Shown one piece after another: positions 1 through 8,129 of a stretch of 48,376 bases of DNA (positions within the stretch are counted from its first letter, which is position 1; every line of letters begins with the position of its first letter). Origin of the DNA: Candidatus Kuenenia stuttgartensis (GTDB lineage Bacteria; Planctomycetota; Planctomycetia; Pirellulales; UBA1268); contig CAMDFJ010000008.1 of NCBI GenBank assembly GCA_945897435.1, positions 1-48,376 on the forward strand, written 5' to 3'. The notes under the pieces were generated by a model that had not been told where the DNA came from, did no database searches, and worked only from the letters and a program-made list of their open reading frames with translations. The translations under genes were made by a program, and so were the position numbers.

Positions 1-151
1 CATCCTGCCGAATTTTCCTTGGCGACCTCCGGTCGCTGGTGATCACCCGGCCCTCCGGGCCTATCGCTCTTTGGCGGTTCTCATCTCGGCATCCTGCCGA
101 ATTTTCCTTGGCGACCTCCGGTCGCTGGTGATCACCCGGTCCTCCGGGCCT
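1..151. repeat. Tandem duplication of a 62-base intergenic unit
   Basis: Bases 1-62 and 90-151 are the same 62-base unit, starting CATCCTGCCGAATTTTCC and ending CCTCCGGGCCT, with one visible difference (CCCGGCCCT against CCCGGTCCT). The copies are 27 bases apart. Each carries short palindromes such as GACCTCCGGTC. A related but diverged composite (CATCCTGCCG ... CCCGGCCCTCCGGGCCTGGCGA) occurs at 29160, so this is one member of a dispersed noncoding family. No coding sequence is apparent here. Confidence 0.8.
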
Positions 152-176
152 GGCGAGGGGTGGTAGGTCTTGGCAG

Positions 177-208
177 TGACAGGCTGAAGCCTGTTCCACA
201 TCGGGCAG
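177..208 (+). repeat. Dispersed hairpin repeat, copy 1
   Basis: TGACAGGCTGAAGCCTGT followed by TCCACATCGGGCAG. The first part folds as ACAGGC-TGAA-GCCTGT. It lies in the noncoding stretch downstream of the leftward SGNH gene. Four other copies occur in this window, at 20192, 29247, 29408 and 37241 (inverted), all between genes. Confidence 0.75.
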
Positions 209-225
209 GGTCAAGGCTGATTGCT

Positions 226-1017
226 TCAATACAGCGAGATCCTCAGTCCGTCACGTTCGATGGTCGGCTGCCGCGTGTATCGCATTCGGCCGGCGAGCAT
301 CCGCACCTCGGCGGCGCGGCTGCCGAGATGCGCCCATGAGGCCAGAGTTGTGCGTGGCCTGGCTGCGGACGACGTCAGGCCCCAGGCGTCGCAGGACTCG
401 CTCCAGAGGCGGTCGAGTGACCGCCTGCGGATGTGGATCGCATCGAAGGCGTACCAATCCTGGGGCTGCTCGATGACCGTGGCTCCGAACTCGGCGGCGA
501 TTGCCAGGAGCTGCTGATCGAGCCTGGTGGCGGCAGACTTGAGATCGTCGAGCGAAAGGCGGCAGCCCGGCACATAGAGCGTCCGCAGCAGGCTGTAGCG
601 AAAGGATCCGACGCCGGAGATGCTCGCCAGCGGCAGCCGCGTGATCGCGATCGTAGCCTTCCGGGCGACCAACCGGGCCACGGCCTCCCGGACCCATGTC
701 GCCACCTGATCCGCCGGGAAGCCATAGAGCAGATCGTTGCCCACGTCGGTGACGAGGGCGTGGAGCGGAGGAGGATCGGTCCGCAGATCCGAAATCCGGT
801 CGAGCGCCCGCCAGATGCCGCACCAGAGGATCGAAGGCAGCCGCCTCATCCAAATACGGCTGTTGGCCCCGTAGGACCGGCCGTGTCCGGCGGCGACCGA
901 GAATTCGAGCGACCCAGGCGAGCGATCGCGAACTGCGGCCACGAGCCGGGGCAATCCGCGCGAGACATTGCTCGCGCCGAGCACCACGAACGACCGCGGA
1001 CGGCTCGCTAATTCCAC
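226..1017 (-). CDS. SGNH/GDSL-fold hydrolase-like protein
   Basis: Probable SGNH-fold esterase or acyl hydrolase of about 263 residues; the substrate is unknown. The landmarks are present in order: a block-I-like segment VVLGASNVSRG near the N-terminus (Ser within GASN instead of the usual GDS), a block-III-like VTDVGNDLLYG carrying the GxND signature, and a C-terminal DAIH corresponding to the catalytic Asp-x-x-His. I see no clear signal peptide. It is the last gene of a leftward group after lpxB and the M50 protease. The GTG at 1017 overlaps the protease stop by 10 bases and is preferred. An in-frame GTG at 1056 would add 13 residues. Neither has a convincing ribosome-binding site. The fold is fairly secure, the activity is not. 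Confidence 0.7.
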   Translation of the reverse strand: MELASRPRSFVVLGASNVSRGLPRLVAAVRDRSPGSLEFSVAAGHGRSYGANSRIWMRRLPSILWCGIWRALDRISDLRTDPPPLHALVTDVGNDLLYGFPADQVATWVREAVARLVARKATIAITRLPLASISGVGSFRYSLLRTLYVPGCRLSLDDLKSAATRLDQQLLAIAAEFGATVIEQPQDWYAFDAIHIRRRSLDRLWSESCDAWGLTSSAARPRTTLASWAHLGSRAAEVRMLAGRMRYTRQPTIERDGLRISLY

Positions 1018-1787
1018 CGCTGCCACGGCGTGTTTCCCGGCAGGTTCTGGAAGCACGACACGGCGAGCATTCCGAACATGATCCCGAGATAGGGTTCGTT
1101 TCGTGAGTAGGCCCAGACGGCGACAAGTCCACCGGCGATCATGCCGAGCACGCCGGCGATCCGATCCGCGTCGCCGACCCCGAGGCTGGCCAGGCCTTCC
1201 CGTACGATCTGGCCGCCGTCGAGAGGCGGCACCGGAAGCAGGTTGAGCAGCGGCCAGAAGATGTTCACCTGGAGCAGGAACCAGACAATCGCGAAAGCCA
1301 ACTGCGACGGCAGCTGACGGCCGGCGTCGAGGCCGAGAGCCGCTCCGACCGACGAGATCGGAAAGGGCACGCGGTAGTCACCTGCCCTGAGCAGGGTGAC
1401 GACCGCTGCGGCGAGCGCGAGTTGCGCCAGTGGCCCGGCCGCCGAGACGATCAGCCGCTCAATCGGCCGCCGCGCACCACGACGGCCCCAGCGATCCGGG
1501 ATGGCGAGTCCGCCGAAGTGATAGAGGACGACGTGTGCGGCCTGGCCAAAGTACCGGTAGGCGAGGGCATGCCCCATCTCGTGGACGAGGATCGAGACAA
1601 AGACGACGGCCACCCAGGCCACGAGCGAGCGGAGCAATTCCCGCTGGTCGCCGCCGGCGAGGCTCTGGCAGACATTCCAGCCAAGCAGGGCGGCGGCCAC
1701 CCAGAACCAGGCCGAAACCCGGACCGGAATCCCGCTCCAGGAAAACCTGAGGTCGGCGGCCGTGGGCTGGGGTTCGGTGAGAAACAT
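1008..1787 (-). CDS. Site-2-protease-type M50 membrane metalloprotease
   Basis: Integral-membrane zinc protease of the M50 family, 259 residues, expected to cut substrates within the membrane. The zinc-binding HEMGH sits in the second hydrophobic segment, and the second motif NLLPVPPLDGGQ lies around residues 183-194 and supplies the Asp ligand. About six hydrophobic segments can be counted. No PDZ or CBS domain is visible, so it is a minimal member. It starts 7 bases after lpxB and overlaps the following SGNH gene, so the three are probably co-transcribed. The link to lipid A synthesis suggests an envelope role, but that is inference. The start ATG directly precedes FLTEPQPTAADL and has no strong ribosome-binding site. 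Confidence 0.87.
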   Translation of the reverse strand: MFLTEPQPTAADLRFSWSGIPVRVSAWFWVAAALLGWNVCQSLAGGDQRELLRSLVAWVAVVFVSILVHEMGHALAYRYFGQAAHVVLYHFGGLAIPDRWGRRGARRPIERLIVSAAGPLAQLALAAAVVTLLRAGDYRVPFPISSVGAALGLDAGRQLPSQLAFAIVWFLLQVNIFWPLLNLLPVPPLDGGQIVREGLASLGVGDADRIAGVLGMIAGGLVAVWAYSRNEPYLGIMFGMLAVSCFQNLPGNTPWQRWN

Positions 1788-1794
1788 GCTGCGA

Positions 1795-3042
1795 TTATGC
1801 CGCGCGGGCTGGCTGGTGTGCGTTCAGCGACGCTGATTCCGGCGGAGCACAGCCGACGGCCATCGCCAGCACCGCCTCGGCGGCCCGGGCGGCCGATCCA
1901 GACCGGGCCACGCCCCGGGCGACGGCCTCGAGCCGACCGATCGTCGCCTGCCGGACCTGGGGCTCCACGAGCCATTCGACGGCATGCTCGGCAACCTGTT
2001 CGGCCGGATCCTGAACCGTGAGATACTCGGGGTAGACCGCCTCGTCGTCGGCCCGCGGCACGTTCCGTGGAGCCACCCAGACGCCCTCTGCCGGGCCGAT
2101 CGGATCCCGGACGGCAAGCAGATTCACCAGCGTGATGAACCTGGCATGCCGGAACCAGCTCTGGACCACGTAGGCAAACCCGCCGACCCGGTAGACGATC
2201 ACGGTCGGCACCCGGGCCGCGAGCAGTTCGAGCGACACCGAACCGCTGACCGCGATCGCACAGTCAGCCGAGGGCATCAGGCTGCGGGTGCGACCGACCG
2301 CGACCTCCACCTCGATGCCGCCGAGCTGGCAGGTGAGCGAACGGATGATCTCTCGAATCCGCTCGGCATGCCGTTCGTGCAACGCTCCGATGACAAACCG
2401 GGCTTCGGGCACGCGGCCGGCGACGATCGCCGCCGCCCGAAGAATCGTGCCGAGGTTGCCCTCGATCTCCTGGGTCCGTGAACCTGGAAGCAGCAACACC
2501 CTGCGGTCACCGTGGCGGGACTCCGCAGGCTGGTGCGATGTGTCGAGCTCATCGAAGAATGGATGCCCGACGAGCGTGCTCGGCATGCCGCGGGCGATGA
2601 ACCAGTCGTGCTCGAACGGCAGCGCGGAAAGCACCCGATCGATGAGTCGCCTCATCTTGCCGATCCGCCAGCTGGCCCATGCCCAGATCTGCGGTGGGCA
2701 GTAGAAGACGACCGGAATCCCGTGCCGCTTCGCCCGCCAGGCGAGCCACCAGTGAAAGCCGGGAAAGTCGACGAGCACGCAGACATCCGGCCGGGCGTCG
2801 AGAAAACTCCTCTCTGCCCGCCGGGCGAGGTCGACGAAGCGATGGATGTTGAGGATCACCCGCAGGAACCACATCACGGCCAGCTGGGTCATGTCGGCCA
2901 CGAGCCTGCAGCCCTCCGCCTCCATGCACGGCCCGCCGAGGCCGATGCATTCGAGATCGGGCCGCCGCTGCCTGAGCGCGCGGACGAGCAACGCCGCATG
3001 ATGATCGCCGGACGGTTCTCCGGCGGAGAGAAACACTCGCAT
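1795..3042 (-). CDS. lpxB: Lipid-A-disaccharide synthase
   Basis: Glycosyltransferase (family GT19) that joins UDP-2,3-diacylglucosamine and lipid X to form the lipid A disaccharide, at the inner face of the cytoplasmic membrane. The 415-residue product starts MRVFLSAGEPSGDHHAA, the typical LpxB N-terminus. It also has LVDFPGFHWWLA, YCPPQIWAWASWR, the nucleotide-binding region LLPGSRTQEIE, and AVSGSVSLELLA near the C-terminal donor site. The ATG at 3042 is preferred to the upstream in-frame start because AAGGGTGGC sits just before it and the family begins there. It heads a three-gene leftward group. Its presence implies a lipid A-based outer membrane. Confidence 0.94.
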   Translation of the reverse strand: MRVFLSAGEPSGDHHAALLVRALRQRRPDLECIGLGGPCMEAEGCRLVADMTQLAVMWFLRVILNIHRFVDLARRAERSFLDARPDVCVLVDFPGFHWWLAWRAKRHGIPVVFYCPPQIWAWASWRIGKMRRLIDRVLSALPFEHDWFIARGMPSTLVGHPFFDELDTSHQPAESRHGDRRVLLLPGSRTQEIEGNLGTILRAAAIVAGRVPEARFVIGALHERHAERIREIIRSLTCQLGGIEVEVAVGRTRSLMPSADCAIAVSGSVSLELLAARVPTVIVYRVGGFAYVVQSWFRHARFITLVNLLAVRDPIGPAEGVWVAPRNVPRADDEAVYPEYLTVQDPAEQVAEHAVEWLVEPQVRQATIGRLEAVARGVARSGSAARAAEAVLAMAVGCAPPESASLNAHQPARAA

Positions 3043-3218
3043 CGTGCCACCCTTCAAAACCGGGGGGATCGGGCGGAGTATTCCATGCCTGCGGCCCGCC
3101 ACCTAGGCCATTTCACGGCCCGGCTGGGCAGCGTTTTCTCGCAGACAAGCCTGAATTTGGGTGTATTATGGACTGTTCCGTCCACGTGGTCCGCCCGTCC
3201 AATCAGAGAGTCTTTCGG
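3043..3218. other. Divergent intergenic region, lpxB / PVC cytochrome
   Basis: About 176 bases between two divergent starts. It must hold promoters for both directions. The segment around 3155-3178 (TTTGGGTGTATTATGG) has a TATTAT that could be a -10 element for the rightward gene, but I cannot find a well-spaced -35. No repeat or coding sequence is recognised. Confidence 0.4.
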
Positions 3219-6200
3219 ATGCCCGGCTACCATTTCCGAAGTTCCACCCTTCCCCTGCGGGAGTACCGCGACGGCAGGATGCTCTGGATCCTTCTGCTGA
3301 CGCTCGTCTCCCTCGCCGGAAACACCGGCTGGGCGATCCCCGGCGTCGATCCCGCACCCCTGCCAAAGGCTCCCAGGATCGCGGACGAGTCGGACGAGCC
3401 GGCCAAATCGGCCACGACGTTCGGCATGCCCGAGGGCTTCGTCGTCGAGCTCTTCGCCGCCGAGCCCGATGTTGCCAACCCGGTGGCCTTCTCGATCGAT
3501 GAGCGGGGCCGCGTCTTCGTCTGCGAATCATTCCGACAAAACCAGGGCGTGACCGACAATCGCAAGCACGATCGAACCTGGGTCGAGGCCGATCTGGCTG
3601 CCCAGACGGTCGAGGACAGGCGTGCCTATCACCTCCGTCTGCTCGGCGACAAGGTGAAAGACTACGAACTCCAGGACGATCGCATCCGGCTGCTCGTCGA
3701 TGCCGACAGAAATGGCAGGGCCGACTCCGCCGCGGTCTTCGCAGAGGGTTTCAACAGTCTGCTCGACGGCACGGCCGCGGGCATCCTCGCCCGCCGCGGG
3801 GACCTGTTTCTGACCTGCATTCCCAGCCTCTATCGGCTTCGAGACGAAAACGGCGACGGCGTGGCCGACAAGACCCCCGGCGAACGGGCGATCCTCTCGA
3901 CTGGCTATGGCGTGCGGGTGGCACTGCGGGGGCACGATCTCCACGGTCTGATCCTCGGACCGGATGGACGGCTCTATTTCACGATCGGCGACCGCGGCTA
4001 CCGCCTCGAGCATGACGGCCGGGTCGATCATGATCCGGGCTCTGGTGCCGTGTTTCGCTGCGAACCCGACGGTCGCAACCTCGAGGTCTTCGCCCGCAGC
4101 CTGCGGAATCCACAGGAACTTGCCTTCGACGACCTCGGCAACCTGTTCACCGTCGACAACAACTCGGACGGAGGCGACAAGGCCCGGGTCGTGCACCTCG
4201 TTCCTGGCAGCGAGTCCGGCTGGAACATGTCCTTTCAATATCTCGACGACCGTGGCCCCTGGAGTCGGGAAAAGATCTGGCACACTGCCTGCGACGGCCA
4301 GCCGGCCTGGACACTGCCGCCGCTGGCCCATCTCGGCGCGGGTCCATCTGGAATGGCCGCCTACCCCGGCACCGGCCTGACGTCCCACTTCGACGATCGC
4401 TTCCTCCTCGCCGACTTCCACGGCGGCGCCCCGGGCAGTTCGGTGCGTTCGTTCCGAGTCCGTCCCGATGGCGCGACGTTCAGAGTCTGCGACGAGGAAG
4501 AAACGTTCCGACACATCCTCGCGACCGACGTCGAATTCGGGCCCGACGGGGCTGTCTGGGTGAGCGACTGGGTCCACGGATGGGATGGCGAAGGCAAGGG
4601 AAGGCTCTGGCGGTTTCGGCCCAAGGATCAGGATGCGAAGGTCGTCGACGAGGTGCGGTCGCTGCTCGCGGGCGATTGGGAGGCGATCGATCCGGAAAGA
4701 CTTCTCGGATTGCTCGGCCATGCCGATCGGCGGGTTCGCCTCGAGGCCCAATGGGAACTCGCCCGCAGGCGGGAGGCAGCCTCGTTCGCGAGGCTGCTCG
4801 GCGAAACGGCGACGCCGCTGTTGGCACGGGTGCATGCGGTGCAGGGTCTCGGACAGATCCTGCGGATGGAGAAGGAGCAGGTGGTCGATCCCCTGATCAA
4901 AGCCTCGGCCAGCCCCGACTGGGAGCTGCGGATGGTGGCCGCCCGGGCTCTCGGCGACTGCCCTCCTGCCGCGACCCGACGTGCCGACGTGCGGGCGGCG
5001 CTCGGACGGCGGCTCAGCGATGGCCACCCGCACGTGCAGGTGGCTGCGGCGACGGCTCTCGGCCAGCTCGGCCATCGGCCTGGCGATGATCCGGCGATCG
5101 GGAGCGAACTGATTGCACTCGCCGAGCGCAACGCCGACGCCGACCGCACCCTGCGTCATGCGGCAGTGATCGGGATCGCCGGCGGCATGCCAGCCGAGGC
5201 CCTCGAGTCATTGCTTGGACATCCCTCCGCCAGCCTGCGGATGGTCGCCTGTCTGGTTCTTCGCCGCCGCGCCGACGACCGGATCGTGAGGCTGCTCGAC
5301 GACCCCGACGAGGCGATCGTCGTCGAGGCGGCGCGGGCCATTCACGACATTCCGCTCAGCGGCTGCCTCGCGGCTCTCGCCTCCCGGGCCGGCAGCGGTC
5401 CGGCCAACGAAGCCTTTCTTCGCCGGGCCGTGTCGGCCGCCGAACAGATTGGCACGTCCGCGACGGCCCGCGAACTCGTCCGGGTCATCGACCGCGAAGA
5501 CGCTTCCCAGGCGACCCGACTCGAGGCTGTCGACGCCCTGCGAGCCTGGAAAAATCCGCCGAAGGTCAACCGGGTGACGGGAGCCTGGCTGCCGCTCGCC
5601 ACCCCCCGCGATGCAGCGCCGGCCCGCGAGGCACTCCGCGATGCGATGGCCTCCCTGGTTCACGACACTGCCAAACCGCGGCTCGATGAATCCCTGCGCT
5701 CGGCATTGCTGACTGCGGCCTCGAGCCTCGGCATCGACGGCGTCGGGCCGCTGCTCGCAGCCTGGTGCGACGATGCCTCGTGCAGCGCCGCCTCCCGGGC
5801 CAAGGCACTCGATGCGCTCTTCGTGGCGGAACATCCGGACGTCCTCGGGATCGCCGATCGGCTGATCGCTGACGACGAGCCCTTGGTGCGGACCGCGGCC
5901 CGACGGGTGCGGGCGAGCAAAAACCCGACCGCGGCGATCGTGCCCGACCTCGTCTCCGCCTGCGGCGGAGACGACCTGGAAGAGAGACAGGCTGCCGTGG
6001 GCCTGCTGGCCAGCATCTCGGAGCCATCCGCCACCGCCGCCATCGGCGAACTCCATGAAAAACTCCTCGCTGGCAATCTCGATCCGACGATCGCCCTCGA
6101 GGTTCGAGAGGCTGCCCGGGTGCGACTCGGCGAGGCTGAGGCATCACGGCCGACGGTGACGGGTCGGGAAGGGAACGGCCCGGCAACAGCCACAGACCCA

Positions 6201-6647
6201 CTGGCGGAATGGAGCGATCTGCTCGTCGGAGGCAACGCCCAGCGGGGCCGCGACATCTTTCTGAAGAAGACCGAGGTCTCCTGCCTCCGCTGCCATGCGG
6301 TGGAGGGCAGCGGTGGAAACGTCGGCCCGAAGCTCGACGGAATCGCCGCAACCCGCGACGCCCGCTACCTGCTCGAAGCGATCGTGCTGCCGAATGCCAG
6401 GGTCGCCGAAGGCTACCGCACGACCATCATCGTCACCGACGAGGGACGCACCGTTTCCGGGATCGTCATCGGCGAGGACGATGGCTTCGTCAGGCTCAGA
6501 AACGCCGATGGCAAGGAGGAGCGGGTGGCCGTGGGGTCGATTGAAGACCGCACCAGCGGTCCGAGCTCGATGCCGGCGGATCTGGCGGCGAAGCTGACTC
6601 GGCGGGAACTTCGCGATCTGGTTGCCTGGCTCCAGGGCCTGCGCTGA
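3219..6647 (+). CDS. PVC-type haem-binding propeller protein with HEAT repeats and C-terminal cytochrome c
   Basis: Large exported protein (about 1142 residues) of a family amplified in Planctomycetes. The N-terminal hydrophobic segment MLWILLLTLVSLAGNTGWA is a signal peptide. Residues about 55-450 form a glucose/sorbosone-dehydrogenase-like beta-propeller (blade motifs such as GLILGPDGRLYFTIGDRG and LRNPQELAFDDLGNLFTVDN). Residues about 470-960 are Ala/Leu/Arg-rich HEAT-like helices. The C-terminal domain has one c-type haem site, CLRCH at 1022-1026, followed by GGNVGPKLDGIAATRDARYLLEAI. Such proteins are thought to act in periplasmic oxidation of sugars or other organics, but the substrate is unknown. 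The ATG at 3219 has AGAGAG upstream; ATG 3279 is an alternative that would shorten the signal peptide's basic region. It converges on the MFS gene 10 bases away. Confidence 0.9.
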   Translation: MPGYHFRSSTLPLREYRDGRMLWILLLTLVSLAGNTGWAIPGVDPAPLPKAPRIADESDEPAKSATTFGMPEGFVVELFAAEPDVANPVAFSIDERGRVFVCESFRQNQGVTDNRKHDRTWVEADLAAQTVEDRRAYHLRLLGDKVKDYELQDDRIRLLVDADRNGRADSAAVFAEGFNSLLDGTAAGILARRGDLFLTCIPSLYRLRDENGDGVADKTPGERAILSTGYGVRVALRGHDLHGLILGPDGRLYFTIGDRGYRLEHDGRVDHDPGSGAVFRCEPDGRNLEVFARSLRNPQELAFDDLGNLFTVDNNSDGGDKARVVHLVPGSESGWNMSFQYLDDRGPWSREKIWHTACDGQPAWTLPPLAHLGAGPSGMAAYPGTGLTSHFDDRFLLADFHGGAPGSSVRSFRVRPDGATFRVCDEEETFRHILATDVEFGPDGAVWVSDWVHGWDGEGKGRLWRFRPKDQDAKVVDEVRSLLAGDWEAIDPERLLGLLGHADRRVRLEAQWELARRREAASFARLLGETATPLLARVHAVQGLGQILRMEKEQVVDPLIKASASPDWELRMVAARALGDCPPAATRRADVRAALGRRLSDGHPHVQVAAATALGQLGHRPGDDPAIGSELIALAERNADADRTLRHAAVIGIAGGMPAEALESLLGHPSASLRMVACLVLRRRADDRIVRLLDDPDEAIVVEAARAIHDIPLSGCLAALASRAGSGPANEAFLRRAVSAAEQIGTSATARELVRVIDREDASQATRLEAVDALRAWKNPPKVNRVTGAWLPLATPRDAAPAREALRDAMASLVHDTAKPRLDESLRSALLTAASSLGIDGVGPLLAAWCDDASCSAASRAKALDALFVAEHPDVLGIADRLIADDEPLVRTAARRVRASKNPTAAIVPDLVSACGGDDLEERQAAVGLLASISEPSATAAIGELHEKLLAGNLDPTIALEVREAARVRLGEAEASRPTVTGREGNGPATATDPLAEWSDLLVGGNAQRGRDIFLKKTEVSCLRCHAVEGSGGNVGPKLDGIAATRDARYLLEAIVLPNARVAEGYRTTIIVTDEGRTVSGIVIGEDDGFVRLRNADGKEERVAVGSIEDRTSGPSSMPADLAAKLTRRELRDLVAWLQGLR

Positions 6648-6657
6648 CTGGCCCCGG

Positions 6658-8016
6658 TCAGCGACGCCGGGGTTCGGGCAGGCCCGAGGCCACGACGGCA
6701 CCGCAGGCAATGACGGCGGCACCGACGACGAACACGTGGCGGAAGCCGAACCGGTCGACGGCCATCCCCACCAGCGGCGAGACCACGAAGGGCGCCGCCA
6801 GCGCGGCCCCCACGATGCTCACATACCGCGGATGCTCGACGGCAGCCGGCGCGAGTTCGAGGGCATAGTTGGTGAAGATCTTCAGCGAGATCGGATTCAG
6901 CCCCAGTGGAACATAGACCAGCCAGAACCATTCCACGGCGGTTGCATGCGGTAGCAGCGAGAGGCCGGTGGCGATCAGCGGTGTCGCCGCCGAGAGGCCG
7001 ACCAGCCAGACGAGCACGTCCCGCGTGCCGCGGCGATCGGAGACCGGACCGGCAAACAGGCTCGCGACGCCAGTGGCGGCGTTCTGCACGACGACCCACC
7101 AGAGCAGGCTGTCGATCCGACTGCCGAGCCGATCCCTGGCGAAGGCCTGGTAGTGGGGAAACATGATCAGCACGGCTGAGAAGCAGGCTGCCACGGCGGT
7201 CAATCGGACGAGCGCGGCATCGGCTGCCAGCGTCCGCCGCCAGGCATCGATGCCACGGCCGACGGCGGCACGCATCCCTGCCAGCCGGCCGACGGTCGGC
7301 GTCGGCAGGCTGGCCGCGGCTTCGGCCAACTCGACGGGCTCGTCGAGAAAGATCGGCAGGATGGCGGCCAGCGCGAAGAAAAGGGCGGTGGCCGCGAAGA
7401 TCTTGGGAAAGCCATCGGGCTGCCCGAGCCACGGTCCGAGCAGCACAACGGCTGCAACGATCGCCAAGACGCTGCCCAAGGCCGTTCCCACGACAAGTGC
7501 CCTGCCGCGGCGGCCAGGCGAGACGAGTTTTCCCTGGAGGGCGGCGAAGGCGAGTTGGTTGAGCCCATTGACGGCCGAGAAGCCCGCGTAGAGCACCAGA
7601 AACAACAGCGCCAGCAGATCGGGTCGGCGGGCCTCGAGTGGCCCCCAGGCCGCGGCCAGCAGTCCGAAGCAGGCCGCCATCGCCAGGCTCGTGGCGACGA
7701 GCGTCCACTGCTTTCTGGGCAGCCTGCCGAGCGCCCCTGAGACGAACAGCGGCGGCAGGCTCTGACCACCCCGGTTGAGCACCGGGAGCAGTCCGCGCAG
7801 CAGTCCCGAGTCGACGACGGCATCGAGCACCGCCGGCATGATGATCGTCTCGGTCTTGAAGATCCAGCCGATGCGGACGACGACCTGGTAGGCCTCGAGC
7901 CAGGCGGTATTTCGGGCCTCTCTGTCGCGTCCGCCATCGACAGATTCCTGCCCATTTCCGACACCCGACCCACGGCTCCCCGGGGTCGATCCGCGGTCGT
8001 TGTAACTCACGGTCAT
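6658..8016 (-). CDS. MFS transporter
   Basis: Major facilitator superfamily permease of 452 residues. About 12 hydrophobic segments are visible in two groups, separated by a polar loop (PVELAEAAASLPTPTVGRL ... WRRTLAADAALV). A cytoplasmic loop signature GPVSDRRGTRDVLVW resembles the MFS A-motif in the second half. The N-terminus is an unusually polar Gly/Arg/Asp-rich stretch of about 40 residues before the first membrane segment. The ATG at 8016 is taken as start although no ribosome-binding site is evident; a later internal start is possible. The substrate cannot be read from the sequence. It is divergent from the lactonase gene at 8130. Confidence 0.82.
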   Translation of the reverse strand: MTVSYNDRGSTPGSRGSGVGNGQESVDGGRDREARNTAWLEAYQVVVRIGWIFKTETIIMPAVLDAVVDSGLLRGLLPVLNRGGQSLPPLFVSGALGRLPRKQWTLVATSLAMAACFGLLAAAWGPLEARRPDLLALLFLVLYAGFSAVNGLNQLAFAALQGKLVSPGRRGRALVVGTALGSVLAIVAAVVLLGPWLGQPDGFPKIFAATALFFALAAILPIFLDEPVELAEAAASLPTPTVGRLAGMRAAVGRGIDAWRRTLAADAALVRLTAVAACFSAVLIMFPHYQAFARDRLGSRIDSLLWWVVVQNAATGVASLFAGPVSDRRGTRDVLVWLVGLSAATPLIATGLSLLPHATAVEWFWLVYVPLGLNPISLKIFTNYALELAPAAVEHPRYVSIVGAALAAPFVVSPLVGMAVDRFGFRHVFVVGAAVIACGAVVASGLPEPRRR

Positions 8017-8129
8017 GGGGGTACGATTGGGATCCTGAGGCAGGTGGCGATTCCCTTGCAGCATGAGGCTTTCGAGCCGCCGCGTCCATCGTGCCAGACT
8101 CCAGTCCTCCGAGGATGCGTTGGCAAAGC

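Noticed and set aside
1-151. Two-copy repeat as the edge of a CRISPR array
   Set aside because: The 62-base units are too long, with only one 27-base gap and no cas genes.
3528-5159. 543-codon open frame antisense to the PVC cytochrome gene
   Set aside because: Shadow frame in high-G+C sequence without domain or start signal.
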